Below, piece after piece: positions 8,587 to 17,351 of a DNA stretch of 64,000 bases (the stretch's first letter is position 1; the number at the start of each line of letters is the position of its first letter). The translations under genes were made by a program, and so were the position numbers. Source of the stretch: Halocatena marina (lineage in GTDB: Archaea > Halobacteriota > Halobacteria > Halobacteriales > Haloarculaceae); the NCBI RefSeq assembly GCF_025913575.1, contig NZ_CP109785.1, forward strand, positions 2,232,001 through 2,296,000, in the 5' to 3' direction. Under the pieces are notes generated by a model. The model made no database searches, had not been told where the DNA came from, and was given only the letters and a program-made list of their open reading frames with translations.

Positions 8587-9165
8587 TCAGTAGATCTGTG
8601 CTGCCTGTTTCGCGCGTTCGATATCACGATACGGTTCTGTCGTCACGCTTGGTCCGTGGCCAGTGTGCATCTCGCTCAGGGTTTTATCAGCTGTATCGAG
8701 CACTCGTTCGATACTTTGAATGAGCTGCTCTCGGTTGCCTTCGTCCAGATCTGTCCGTCCGAAGCTCCCGTTAGCGAAGATGAGATCGCCAGCAAACAGG
8801 ACTCCCGGTCCAGAAGCGTGAAAACAGAGATGATCGTCCTTGTGTCCCGGTGTATGGAGTGCAGTATATGTGTGATCGCCCAATGAGAGGCGTTCACCAT
8901 CGGAAATAGCGTTGTCAACGCCTGTCTGGGCGGTATCGAAGCCCCACGCCTCGACACTGAACGCGTCTTTCACACTGGAGAGGTTTCCCACATGATCAGG
9001 GTGGGTATGCGTGAGAACGACTGCATCGATATCGTCGACGTGCTCTCGGATCCGACTTGGAGCGTCGAAATCATTCCCAGGATCGACGACGACAGTCCGG
9101 TCGCCGGTCACGAGAAACGCATTGCTCGTAAATCCCTGAACACCCCGTGCGAGATTGGTGATCAT
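8587..9165 (-). CDS. MBL-fold metallo-hydrolase (glyoxalase II-like)
   Basis: A 192-residue soluble protein with the metallo-beta-lactamase motif THTHPDH near residue 52, a second His in 'LHTPGHKDDHLCFH', the metal-bridging Asp in 'LFAGDLIF' and a final His in 'EMHTGHGP'. These are the ligands of a binuclear metal hydrolase. Length and motif order resemble hydroxyacylglutathione hydrolase-like thioesterases, but haloarchaea use gamma-glutamylcysteine rather than glutathione, so the true substrate is open. It converges on the P-loop ATPase gene. Confidence 0.88.
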   Translation of the reverse strand: MITNLARGVQGFTSNAFLVTGDRTVVVDPGNDFDAPSRIREHVDDIDAVVLTHTHPDHVGNLSSVKDAFSVEAWGFDTAQTGVDNAISDGERLSLGDHTYTALHTPGHKDDHLCFHASGPGVLFAGDLIFANGSFGRTDLDEGNREQLIQSIERVLDTADKTLSEMHTGHGPSVTTEPYRDIERAKQAAQIY

Positions 9166-9249
9166 ACGCGTCGATATGAACGGTACTCGTTTGTGTATAT
9201 CGACTCCGAACTCGAAACTCCGAAAGCTACGACTATCGTGTTCTGGGAA

Positions 9250-9260
9250 ATTAAAAAAGA
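9250..9260 (-). terminator. oligo-T tract downstream of the beta-helix gene
   Basis: On the minus strand a T6 run (complement of bases 9253-9258), followed by further T-rich sequence, lies about 40 bases after the stop of the beta-helix gene. Oligo-T without a hairpin is the usual archaeal termination signal. Confidence 0.35.
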
Positions 9261-9295
9261 CGAATAAAATCGACGTATTCGATGATTATGCTACG

Positions 9296-10954
9296 TTATG
9301 GATACTTGTTGCCGCTCGTAGCAACCTGCGAACCGGAAATACCCTCATAAAGGGTGTTATTAACCAATTCAGCAGCACCATCAACAACATCAACGGCGAC
9401 GTCGCCATCGTAGGCACCAGCAGTAATATTCTTGACTAGTACGCCGCTGCCCTCAATTGTGAGCGGGCGACCGCTAGACGCGTACTCGCCGCCATCGACG
9501 AGAACGTCGTCTGCGAAAATACCGAGTGCCCGGCGGTGTCCGCCACCAGGGAGATCAACATCAAGATCACGGAACTCACATCCACCGCGCTTGCAGTAGA
9601 TCGCGTTTCGACCACCCGTTTCGCCGGATGCATCGCCGGTCACCTTGAGACCCTCAACGACAACAGGAGCGTCGCCGTCCAGAATCTGCAGTGCCTGACC
9701 CGCGTGGTTCTGCGTCAGGGACCCACCCTTGATGAGAACCTCACCAGCACCCTCTGCGATGTGGACGACATCAATGCTGCTGCGCGCATTGTTGTCTTGT
9801 GCGACGATCTTCGTACCCTCGATCGTTGCCGAACCGACGCTCGGGAGGATGTTGATTCCTCGCCCGTTCGGTTTGTCGAGCTCGATCACACTGTTGACGA
9901 TCTTCAGGTCGCTTCCACCATCGAACCGAATACCGTGCTGACCCTCATCATCTTCACGGTTCTGAGTGATAGCGACTTTCGCCCCGTAGACACCACTTCC
10001 GTCACCGGTGAGACGAACACATGCTGAGTTGCAGTCCTGGTACCGACCGCCCTTGACAACGACCTGTCCGGGGCTCTCGGAGTCGTATAGACCGTTATCC
10101 GGGAATGCGCCGATAACGCTGTCGATGACGTCTAGACGACCGCTGTGGTACGGGCTGAGAAGGAAGCCTGTTGGCCCATTCTCAACGGACGGCATTGCGT
10201 CCTGAGCGGTTTTCTTGGTGAAGATACCTCCTTCGGGCATCTCGATGTTCTTGACGACACCGTATCCGTCGGAGTTGACGATGTCGACGTGCATCGGACC
10301 CCACGTTCCCGCGTTGTGAACACCCTCAAAGACGATGTCCTTAACAAACAGGCCGTCGGTGACGGTCAGATCGAACGCGCGCAGTCCCGTGTTGGGTGCG
10401 GTGAAATCGACCGTGAAACCTTCGACGTGAAGGTTTTGCCCGGCACTGTAGTACGTACCGAGTTTGATCATCCGAGCTTCTGTCTTGTACTCGTCGGCGG
10501 GTGCTGGCACGAGCGTCGCGCCGTCACCAATCATTCCGAAGTTCTTGAATCCGGTAAACCGGACGAGTTCATCCATGAAGTACCGCCCCTCAGGGAATTT
10601 GAGGAGCGTGTTATCGTCCATGAGATCCGACAGCTGAGACGAAATTGACTCGCCACCGGTGTTGTCCAAACCGGCTTCAACTACGTCAATAACCTTATCG
10701 TAATCACCTTCCGGAACTGACTGAGACTCCGGCGCCTCAGTCTCTAGCTCGACTTCGGTCGTGGCTGCCTTCTTAGGCGCCTCAACCGACGTATCGAGCT
10801 CCGAACCTGACTGCCGCGAACACGAACCAGCAGCGCTTGCGGTTCCTGATACCGAAAGCGAGGCTGCTGCAGCCCCCGTCGTTCCAAGGAACGATCTGCG
10901 GCTAACGTCTGGTGACAGACGCGATAGTGTACTGGCCTCTTCTCTCTCTGGCAT
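9296..10954 (-). CDS. Tat-exported right-handed beta-helix surface protein
   Basis: A 552-residue protein. ATG 10954 is preferred because the twin-arginine signal (SRRSFLGTTGAAAASLSVSG, then AxA) follows 17 residues later; an upstream ATG at 11011 would put the signal too far in. After a Thr/Glu-rich linker of about 50 residues comes a long region of short beta-strand repeats (VEGFTVDF, VKDIVFEGV, VIDSVIG, VVVKGGRYQDC, LKIVNSVIEL, VLIKGGSL, VEGLKVTG, VLVDGGEY, VLVKNITAG). This is the pattern of pectate-lyase-like parallel beta-helices. Such folds bind or cleave polysaccharides. No catalytic residues can be named. It is next to a polysaccharide locus, which fits a surface role. Confidence 0.8.
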   Translation of the reverse strand: MPEREEASTLSRLSPDVSRRSFLGTTGAAAASLSVSGTASAAGSCSRQSGSELDTSVEAPKKAATTEVELETEAPESQSVPEGDYDKVIDVVEAGLDNTGGESISSQLSDLMDDNTLLKFPEGRYFMDELVRFTGFKNFGMIGDGATLVPAPADEYKTEARMIKLGTYYSAGQNLHVEGFTVDFTAPNTGLRAFDLTVTDGLFVKDIVFEGVHNAGTWGPMHVDIVNSDGYGVVKNIEMPEGGIFTKKTAQDAMPSVENGPTGFLLSPYHSGRLDVIDSVIGAFPDNGLYDSESPGQVVVKGGRYQDCNSACVRLTGDGSGVYGAKVAITQNREDDEGQHGIRFDGGSDLKIVNSVIELDKPNGRGINILPSVGSATIEGTKIVAQDNNARSSIDVVHIAEGAGEVLIKGGSLTQNHAGQALQILDGDAPVVVEGLKVTGDASGETGGRNAIYCKRGGCEFRDLDVDLPGGGHRRALGIFADDVLVDGGEYASSGRPLTIEGSGVLVKNITAGAYDGDVAVDVVDGAAELVNNTLYEGISGSQVATSGNKYP

Positions 10955-11178
10955 AGTCCATTGGAACCACGGAAGTACTGTACAAAATAGCTTACTATAT
11001 CGATCAGCCACTTACCAGACACTCAAGATATAGGAACCATAAAGTATATGTGTTTGTAGCCATCTCCAATCGAAATTAATGTCTGAATATATGGTAATAC
11101 AATACTAGTAAGTCCGCAGATACATGTGTGTTGTCATCCGTGAGAATACAAAAACTGTATCGGAAACGGACGTATCGC

Positions 11179-11763
11179 TCAGTCGGGAGACGAGAACAGT
11201 CGTCTGAACGCAGTGATACCGGGAGCGCCGTCAACGAGCCAGACGAGAATCGCGAATAGGAACGGCCCGAAGTAGATCATCAATGCGATCATCAGTGGAC
11301 CGGTGGCACCTTCCGTCGACAGCAGGTAGAGGAAGGCTGATATGTACTCGTGTATGCGCGCAAGCGCGCTGAGATCAGACGAGTACGGTGGTAGCGTTAC
11401 GACGGGCCAGAGCACGCGCGCGAAGGTGTACGGATTTCCACCAACCAGTCCAAGGACGATGTCGCCGACCAGATGGGACCAGTACCCGACAATGAACGCG
11501 ATACCATATTCTATCCGATGTCGCCACACTGCAAGCGCGAGCACAGCGATGCCAAGCGGAACCGCGACGAACACCGAATGACCGACCGAGTAACCCTGTG
11601 GGAATAGCTCAAAGACCCATGAGAGCGGTTTGTCGACGAGATCAGGGAGCTGAGTAGCGACGAGGAGAACGATCGTCGGGTAGCCGCTCGGTCGGCTGCC
11701 GAACAACCGCGAGCCGAACGAGTACAGCAAGTATCCGAACGCTGCGTGACCCCACGGCCACAT
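11179..11763 (-). CDS. DUF457/YdjM-like membrane metal-dependent hydrolase
   Basis: A 194-residue membrane protein with about five hydrophobic segments. It has the His/Asp pattern of the YdjM/LexA-regulated membrane hydrolase family: 'PWGHAAFGYLLY' at the N-terminus, 'ATQLPDLVDKPLSW' and 'GHSVFVAVPLG', then 'GYWSHLVGDI'. The His and Asp residues in these positions are thought to form a metal site in the membrane. The substrate is unknown. It begins two bases before the DUF1616 gene ends and is cotranscribed with it. A longer relative lies at 45317-46237. Confidence 0.78.
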   Translation of the reverse strand: MWPWGHAAFGYLLYSFGSRLFGSRPSGYPTIVLLVATQLPDLVDKPLSWVFELFPQGYSVGHSVFVAVPLGIAVLALAVWRHRIEYGIAFIVGYWSHLVGDIVLGLVGGNPYTFARVLWPVVTLPPYSSDLSALARIHEYISAFLYLLSTEGATGPLMIALMIYFGPFLFAILVWLVDGAPGITAFRRLFSSPD

Positions 11764-11765
11764 CG

Positions 11766-12761
11766 CTATCTGGTCACCTGTACGGGTACGAGCTGGGGAT
11801 TCGAGATTTGGGGCGAAGCAAGTGATCCCTCGTCATCCTCATCAGAGGATAGTGGTAATCGCACGGTGTGATAGGCCGATTCGCGTGAAGGCTCTCCAGC
11901 ACTTCCCTTGTAGAGATAGATTCCAACCCGATCCCCGCTCTCGGGGGGCTGGACTTCTATTTTCTTTGTTTCTCCGTCTGCAATAGTTGGAGTGAATGTA
12001 TTCACCTGTTCAGAGTCGGCTACTTCCCCATTTTCGATGGTTTCTTGAGCGACAATGACAGTGTACTGTTGTTGTTTTCTTTCCCGATTATTAATCACAA
12101 TTGTCGCCGGTCGGCCGTCAACCATTGCATCGTCGGCAGCCTTGAGCGAGATATTTCCACTACTCTCGTTTTCCGCGACAGCGAAAAAGTCGGTGTCCGG
12201 ATCTCCGGTGGTTGACATGACGGCGAAGGCACCGACGCTCGCAACGAGGATAAGAAGGCTTACTGCAAACATCACTACGAACGTGGTATCCATCGGGAAC
12301 GCAGGCAGTTCGAGCGAATAGCGCTCTTCGGTAGGAAGGACGATTCGTCGCGCGATAGCGAAAATGATCATCGCCCCAGTGAATCCAAGCAGCATGATTC
12401 CGATCCGTCTTGCGTCGAAACCAACCGTGAAATTCAGTCCGAAGACGACGAGCGAGACGAGCGCAAGGCTGAGAACGACCGATAGCCCGATACGCTCAAT
12501 GTTTCCCAACAGAAACGAATCGTCTTGATTCGTCTGCCGACCGGGATAGTCAGAAGCACCCCACGGCTTCCGACTGCGGCGTGATCGGGACAGACTACTT
12601 TCTTCGGGAAACAGCGCCGAGAGGAACGCATAGCCGGGAACGAACATGATCAGCGGAAGGACGAGTGCGATTCGGAGGGGACCATTGAACGAAAACAGGG
12701 CCGCACCCGCCAAGAGCGCCAGAAGTGCAACAGCAGCGAGATCGAGCAGCCAACGTATCAT
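11766..12761 (-). CDS. DUF1616 membrane protein
   Basis: A 331-residue protein: an N-terminal block of four membrane segments with the family motif 'RIALVLPLIMFVPGYAFLSALFPE', a hydrophobic segment near residue 165, and a C-terminal extracellular beta-rich domain of about 150 residues with 'ATIVINNRERKQQQYTVIV', as in DUF1616 proteins of archaeal exopolysaccharide loci. A cytoplasmic Arg/Ser/Lys-rich loop lies after the second membrane pair. It is divergent from the sugar-nucleotide operon across a 321-base gap. The biochemical role is unknown. Confidence 0.85.
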   Translation of the reverse strand: MIRWLLDLAAVALLALLAGAALFSFNGPLRIALVLPLIMFVPGYAFLSALFPEESSLSRSRRSRKPWGASDYPGRQTNQDDSFLLGNIERIGLSVVLSLALVSLVVFGLNFTVGFDARRIGIMLLGFTGAMIIFAIARRIVLPTEERYSLELPAFPMDTTFVVMFAVSLLILVASVGAFAVMSTTGDPDTDFFAVAENESSGNISLKAADDAMVDGRPATIVINNRERKQQQYTVIVAQETIENGEVADSEQVNTFTPTIADGETKKIEVQPPESGDRVGIYLYKGSAGEPSRESAYHTVRLPLSSDEDDEGSLASPQISNPQLVPVQVTR

Positions 12762-13082
12762 TTGGCCTACTTTGCAGTTGGAAGTGGTTAAAACTCACTA
12801 GACTGTTTCCGTCTTTCCCGGACAATAGCTCCCGATTAAAAACAATCTGAAACCGTTTGTCAGTGCCCTAACGCGTAGGAATGTCCATATCGTGTGAACC
12901 GTTCGCTCATCCAGCGCATTAGACGATCTATAATAAAGAGCCACGGGCACATCATAGAGAAAAATGCACGAACTGCAACACCGGAATGGCGTGCGAGTGC
13001 GACGTATGTCGCGGGGGAATGATCGACCTGAGCCACGACATACAGCACAGGACGAGCAGGTGCGTGTTGTGAGGGTGAGACG
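12762..13082 (+). promoter_or_regulatory. divergent promoter region of the surface-glycan operon
   Basis: This gap separates the minus-strand DUF1616 gene from the plus-strand sugar operon. The clearest plus-strand TATA element is TCTATAATAAA at 12927-12937, predicting transcription start near 12958-12962. A short open frame (12964-13086) begins right there. GGTGA at 13074-13078 is a Shine-Dalgarno site for GTG 13083. Confidence 0.5.
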
Positions 13083-13086
13083 GTGA
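12964..13086 (+). CDS. possible short leader ORF overlapping the aminotransferase start
   Basis: A 40-codon frame, Arg-rich (MHELQHRNGVRVRRMS...), starts a few bases after the transcription start predicted from the TATA box at 12927-12937. Its TGA overlaps GTG 13083 of the aminotransferase by four bases, the classic coupling arrangement. No homologue is known to me. Any GTGA start creates such an overlap, so chance is a real possibility. Confidence 0.25.
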   Translation: MHELQHRNGVRVRRMSRGNDRPEPRHTAQDEQVRVVRVRR

Positions 13087-14186
13087 ACGCTATACCGATC
13101 GCGGACCCACAACTCGGCGAAAAAGAGCACAAAGCGGTGCTCGATGTTCTCGATTCCGGTGATCTCGCAGCAGGCGAAGAGGTCACTGCGTTTGAGCAGG
13201 CGTTCGCTGAGTACTGTGGCGCGGACTATGCGGTCGCAACCACAAACGGAACGACCGCACTCCACACGGCACTCGTTGCTGCCGGAATTGGTGAAGGAGA
13301 CACCGTCATCACAACTCCATTCTCCTTCGTTGCGACCGCAAACGTGATCCGGTTCGTCGGTGCTGAACCCGTCTTCGCTGACGTTGATCCATCGACGTTC
13401 AACCTCGATCCGGATGCAGTCGAAGAACGAATTCGTGAGCTGGACGGCGCTGTCGACGCCATCATGCCAGTTCATCTGTACGCGTTGGCGGCCGATATGG
13501 ATCGCTTTCGTGAACTCGGTGAGCGCTACGACGCGAAAATCATCGAAGACGCAGCCCAAGCGCACGGCGCAGAGTATCACGACGAACAGGTCGGAACGTT
13601 CGGAGATGTCGCGTGTTTCTCCTTCTACCCGACGAAGAACATAACGACGGGCGAAGGAGGAATGATCACAACCAACGACGAAGAAATCGCTGCAGCCGCT
13701 GGCCGATTCATCAACCACGGTCGATCAGAGGGCGGGTATGGTTACGAACATGTCGAGGTAGGACACAACTTCCGTATGACGAACATCGCAGCTGCCATTG
13801 GTCGTCACCAACTACCACGACTATCCGAGTACGTTGAGCGCCGCCGAGAGAACGCGTCTCAATTAACTGACCTTCTCTCGATGACACCAGCGATAACGCC
13901 GATCGAACCCGACGAGCGTCGTCACGCCTATCATCAGTATACGATCCGGTGTGGCAACCGTGATGCGGTGCGCGAGGCACTCGCTGAAGAGGACATTTCG
14001 ACGGGGATCTACTATCCGACGCCAATCCACCAGCTTGCGGCCTACGACGGATACGACGTCTCGCTTCCGATCGCCGAGACGCTCTCAGAGCAAGTACTTT
14101 CGCTGCCGGTTCATCCTTCGCTTTCATCGACCGACATTAATCGGGTCGGTGAGACGATCCAATCGTTGGAGGTAGACCATGTCTAA
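13083..14186 (+). CDS. DegT/DnrJ/EryC1/StrS sugar aminotransferase (WbpE-like)
   Basis: A 367-residue PLP enzyme that aminates a keto-sugar nucleotide. Family motifs are 'TTNGTTALHTALVAAGIG', 'EDAAQAHGAEY', the PLP-binding lysine in 'SFYPTKNITTGEGG', and 'GHNFRMTNIAAAIG'. The opening 'IPIADPQLGEKEHKAV' is standard for the family, so GTG 13083 (with GGTGA just ahead) is a good start. Its stop overlaps the next gene by 8 bases. With WbpB-, WbpD- and WbpA-like enzymes following, it most likely makes the 3-amino group of a UDP-3-amino-uronic acid. The donor is probably Glu, as in WbpE. Confidence 0.92.
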   Translation: MNAIPIADPQLGEKEHKAVLDVLDSGDLAAGEEVTAFEQAFAEYCGADYAVATTNGTTALHTALVAAGIGEGDTVITTPFSFVATANVIRFVGAEPVFADVDPSTFNLDPDAVEERIRELDGAVDAIMPVHLYALAADMDRFRELGERYDAKIIEDAAQAHGAEYHDEQVGTFGDVACFSFYPTKNITTGEGGMITTNDEEIAAAAGRFINHGRSEGGYGYEHVEVGHNFRMTNIAAAIGRHQLPRLSEYVERRRENASQLTDLLSMTPAITPIEPDERRHAYHQYTIRCGNRDAVREALAEEDISTGIYYPTPIHQLAAYDGYDVSLPIAETLSEQVLSLPVHPSLSSTDINRVGETIQSLEVDHV

Positions 14187-15177
14187 TGAACCGCTACGCG
14201 CAGGCGTCATCGGCGTCGGGAGTATGGGACAGAACCATGCACGCGTCTACAGCGAACTCTCAGAAACCAAGCTCGTCGGCATTGCCGATACGAATATCTC
14301 TCGTGCAGAGCACATAGCCGAACAGTACGGTACGAGTGCCTACGACGTGGAGTCGCTGCTCGACAGCGTGGATATGGTCTCAGTCGCTGTTCCGACTAGA
14401 TACCACTGTGAGGTGGCCCACGAATGCATCGAGGCTGGCGTCGATCTCCTCGTCGAGAAGCCTCTCGTCGAGAACCCAGCAGATGGCCGCGCGCTCATCG
14501 AACGTGCCGACGAGCACGACATCATCCTGCAAGTCGGACACATTGAGCGGTTCAACCCAGCCGTCAGGGCGCTCATGGGGATGGTCAGCGATCTCGATAT
14601 TATTGCAATAAACGCAGAGCGCCTTGGACCGCCGCTGAGTCGGGCGATCGAGGACACCGCCGTGATGGATCTCATGATTCACGACGTGGAGATTTTACTG
14701 GCAATCGTCGATTCACCGATTTCGTCGGTCCAAGCCGTCGGGAATCACGACGCACGCTATGCGGAGTCACTCTTGCAGTTTGAGTCCGGAATCATCGGAC
14801 AACTAACTGCCAGCCGAGTTACGCAGCGAAAAATCCGACGGCTCACCATTTCAGCGTCGGATTGTTGGGTAGAGCTCGATTACATCGATCAGTCAGTCGA
14901 GATCCACCGTCAGTCGACACCGGAGTTCGTCAATCGAGGCGACATCCACTACAGACACGCGAACGTCGTCGAGCGGCTCTCCATCGACCAGACTGAGCCG
15001 TTGAAAAACGAACTCTCTGCATTCGCAGACGCTGTCCGCGAACGCGAAGAGCCAGTCGTGACTGGTGAAGACGGTCTCCGAGCGCTCGAGCTCACCCAGC
15101 AGATCGATAGGATGGTGAGCGATGAACCAACCGGAACAACGGAGACGAGAGATGCGTTCTCGTCAGTCACCGACTGA
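14179..15177 (+). CDS. Gfo/Idh/MocA sugar-nucleotide oxidoreductase (WbpB-like)
   Basis: A 332-residue protein with an N-terminal Rossmann fold (AGVIGVGSMGQNHARVY), the EKP motif of the family (LLVEKPLVENP near residue 95) and a 'LDIIAINAERLGPP...VMDLMIHDVEILL' active-site region with the conserved DLxxHDxE pattern. In the WbpB/WlbA branch such enzymes oxidise C3 of UDP-N-acetyl-glucosaminuronic acid with NAD. The overlap with the aminotransferase that would use its product supports that reaction here. A 195-base gap with no clear gene follows. Confidence 0.9.
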   Translation: MSNEPLRAGVIGVGSMGQNHARVYSELSETKLVGIADTNISRAEHIAEQYGTSAYDVESLLDSVDMVSVAVPTRYHCEVAHECIEAGVDLLVEKPLVENPADGRALIERADEHDIILQVGHIERFNPAVRALMGMVSDLDIIAINAERLGPPLSRAIEDTAVMDLMIHDVEILLAIVDSPISSVQAVGNHDARYAESLLQFESGIIGQLTASRVTQRKIRRLTISASDCWVELDYIDQSVEIHRQSTPEFVNRGDIHYRHANVVERLSIDQTEPLKNELSAFADAVREREEPVVTGEDGLRALELTQQIDRMVSDEPTGTTETRDAFSSVTD

Positions 15178-15372
15178 TCTGAAGGCAAACGAGCCGTAAG
15201 AGGCAGTAAACACGGAACACACCACACGGTTACGTTACAACTGTGATGCACAATACGATTCGAAGAATGCATCGATCGCAGGTACAGAGAACACACAGGA
15301 TTACAACAGGACAATGAAAGCGACACTGAACGTGAACACAAGCTCAGGCAAAGAACTGGAACAGGGGCGACG

Positions 15373-15963
15373 ATGACAGGTGAGTCCTACGTTGCAGGTG
15401 CCGACGCCAACATCGACGATCAGGCAACAGTCGGATATCAGCACGCAGACGACGCTGCACCACCCGTCCTCGGCGATCAGGCACGGGTTCGATCAGGGAC
15501 GATCATCTACACTGATGTCCAGATTGGCGACGATTTCGTGACCGGACACCGAGCGCTCGTCCGAGAGGATACGACGATCGGCGACAGCGTAGTCGTTGGG
15601 ACAGACACGGTTATCGACGGTGCTACGTCGATCGGCTCACACGTGAGCCTCCAGACCGGGGTGTATATCCCACGAAACACGACGATCGGCGACAACGTGT
15701 TTATTGGACCGAAGGCCGTGTTGACGAACGATCCCTACCCGGTTCGTCGAGACGTCGATCTCGTTGGACCCGTCATCGAAGACGGTGTCTCGATTGGCGC
15801 GAACGCGACGCTCCTCCCTGACGTCACCATCGGTGAAGGAACGTTCGTTGCCGCCGGTTCTGTCGTGACGAGAGATGTCCCCCCTGATACGCTTGCAGTC
15901 GGTACACCAGCAACACACAAACCACTCCCGGAGGAGTTAAGTCCGGAGAATATGTTACGATGA
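15373..15963 (+). CDS. left-handed beta-helix sugar N-acyltransferase (WbpD-like)
   Basis: A 196-residue protein built of hexapeptide repeats ([IV]G-x-x-[VT]: IGDDFVTG, IGDSVVVG, IGSHVSLQ, IGDNVFIG, IGANATLL, IGEGTFVAAGSVV), ending in 'VGTPATHKPL', as in acetyl-CoA-dependent sugar acetyltransferases. 'GPKAVLTNDPYP' is the usual WbpD/WlbB region. It would acetylate the 3-amino group made by the neighbouring aminotransferase. The stop and the next start share ATGA, so it is translationally coupled to the dehydrogenase. Confidence 0.9.
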   Translation: MTGESYVAGADANIDDQATVGYQHADDAAPPVLGDQARVRSGTIIYTDVQIGDDFVTGHRALVREDTTIGDSVVVGTDTVIDGATSIGSHVSLQTGVYIPRNTTIGDNVFIGPKAVLTNDPYPVRRDVDLVGPVIEDGVSIGANATLLPDVTIGEGTFVAAGSVVTRDVPPDTLAVGTPATHKPLPEELSPENMLR

Positions 15964-17351
15964 GTGATTCACAAACCACAACAGAGAGCGTAGCGCTCTA
16001 TAACTCCGACAAATCGGTCGACGAGCAGCGAGCAGCACTAACGAACGGAGCAGTCCCGGTTGCGGTCACAGGACTCGGAAAGATGGGACTCCCGCTGGCG
16101 GCCGTCTACAGCGAGATAACCAAAAATGTGACCGGCGTCGACATCGACTCGTCGGTGGTCGAGGCGATCGAGAACGGCGACTGTCACATTACCGGCGAGC
16201 CAGCGTTGGCAGATCTCGTCGCCGAATTGGTCGACGACGGGGCACTCACTGCGACGACCGACGGCGTCGAAGCCGCTCGCAATGCACGCGTTCACGTTGT
16301 CATCGTTCCGACGCTGGTCGATGAGAACGACCAACCGATCCTCTCGGTGATGGATTCGGCAATGTCCACTATCGCTGAAGGACTCGAACCGGGCGACATC
16401 GTCATCGCGGAATCGACGCTCCCACCGCGAACGTGTGTTGACCGACTGCTTCCCCTGCTCGAACGCGAAAGCGGTCTTTCGCGCGAAGAATTCGGACTGG
16501 CGTTCTGTCCCGAGCGGACGTCGAGCGGACGAGCGCTCGAAGATATTCGCGGCGCGTACCCGAAGATCGTCGGCGGCGTCGACGAAGAAAGCACGCGTGT
16601 CGCCGAGCTCATATACGGAGAAATCAACTCGAACGAGATCATACCGGTCTCGGATGCGACGACCGCCGAGGCGGTGAAGGTGTTCGAGGGTGTCTACCGT
16701 GATACGAATATCGGGGTCGCAAACGAACTCGCCCTGATGACCGAGGAACTCGGCATCGACGTGACCGAAGCCATCGAGGCGGCAAACACTCAACCATTCT
16801 GTCATCTTCATATTCCTGGTGCTGGTGTCGGCGGACACTGCATTCCGTACTATCCCCACTTCTTGATGGGGCCGTTCGAGACGGACACGCCGATAATGCG
16901 TGCCGCGCGCGAGACGAACGACGAGATGCCGCGCTATACGGCGAATCACGCGCTCGATGGCCTGCACGCAGAGGGCGTCGATCCGGAGGACGCGCGCGTC
17001 CTCGTACTCGGGTTGACCTACCGTCCCGGAGTCAACGAAATCGAGAAGACACCCGCGCTTTCGCTCATTGAGGAACTCGACGCCGCGGGCGCGAGCGTGA
17101 TGGCTGTGGACCCAGTGAACACGCACACCGAACCGTTCGAGAAAGCGGGTGCGACGCTCGTTTCGATGGATGAACTATCTACATATGACGCCTGCGTACT
17201 CGTGACACCGCAAGCAGCATTCGAGGAGCTCTCCATTCCTGCGCTTGGTGATTCCGACCGGCGGCTCGTTCTCGTCGATGGTCGGCAAGAACTGAAACAC
17301 CTACGTGGCCACGACTCGATCCACTATCGAGGAATAGGTATCAATGTCTGA
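15960..17351 (+). CDS. UDP-sugar 6-dehydrogenase (UDP-ManNAc/GlcNAc type)
   Basis: A 463-residue NAD-dependent enzyme of the UDP-glucose/UDP-ManNAc dehydrogenase family, oxidising C6 of a UDP-N-acetylhexosamine to the uronic acid. It has the N-terminal Rossmann motif 'VAVTGLGKMGLPLAAVYS', 'ESTLPPRTC', 'CPERTSSGRALEDI' and the catalytic Cys in 'GAGVGGHCIPYYPHFLM'. About 30 extra N-terminal residues precede the Rossmann fold. It is one of two dehydrogenases in this operon; the second starts inside its last 8 bases. Which makes the WbpA product and which makes another uronate cannot be told. Confidence 0.9.
   Translation: MSDSQTTTESVALYNSDKSVDEQRAALTNGAVPVAVTGLGKMGLPLAAVYSEITKNVTGVDIDSSVVEAIENGDCHITGEPALADLVAELVDDGALTATTDGVEAARNARVHVVIVPTLVDENDQPILSVMDSAMSTIAEGLEPGDIVIAESTLPPRTCVDRLLPLLERESGLSREEFGLAFCPERTSSGRALEDIRGAYPKIVGGVDEESTRVAELIYGEINSNEIIPVSDATTAEAVKVFEGVYRDTNIGVANELALMTEELGIDVTEAIEAANTQPFCHLHIPGAGVGGHCIPYYPHFLMGPFETDTPIMRAARETNDEMPRYTANHALDGLHAEGVDPEDARVLVLGLTYRPGVNEIEKTPALSLIEELDAAGASVMAVDPVNTHTEPFEKAGATLVSMDELSTYDACVLVTPQAAFEELSIPALGDSDRRLVLVDGRQELKHLRGHDSIHYRGIGINV

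Noticed and set aside
12798..13718. 306-codon minus-strand frame over the aminotransferase start
   Set aside because: Arg/Ser/Cys-rich translation with no domain, opposite a clear DegT aminotransferase.
16038..17126. 362-codon open frame on the minus strand, opposite the UDP-sugar dehydrogenase
   Set aside because: Its codons are the mirror of the dehydrogenase gene, which has full family motifs. The translation is rich in Arg/His/Val with no domain. Long antisense frames are common in haloarchaeal genes because of codon bias.
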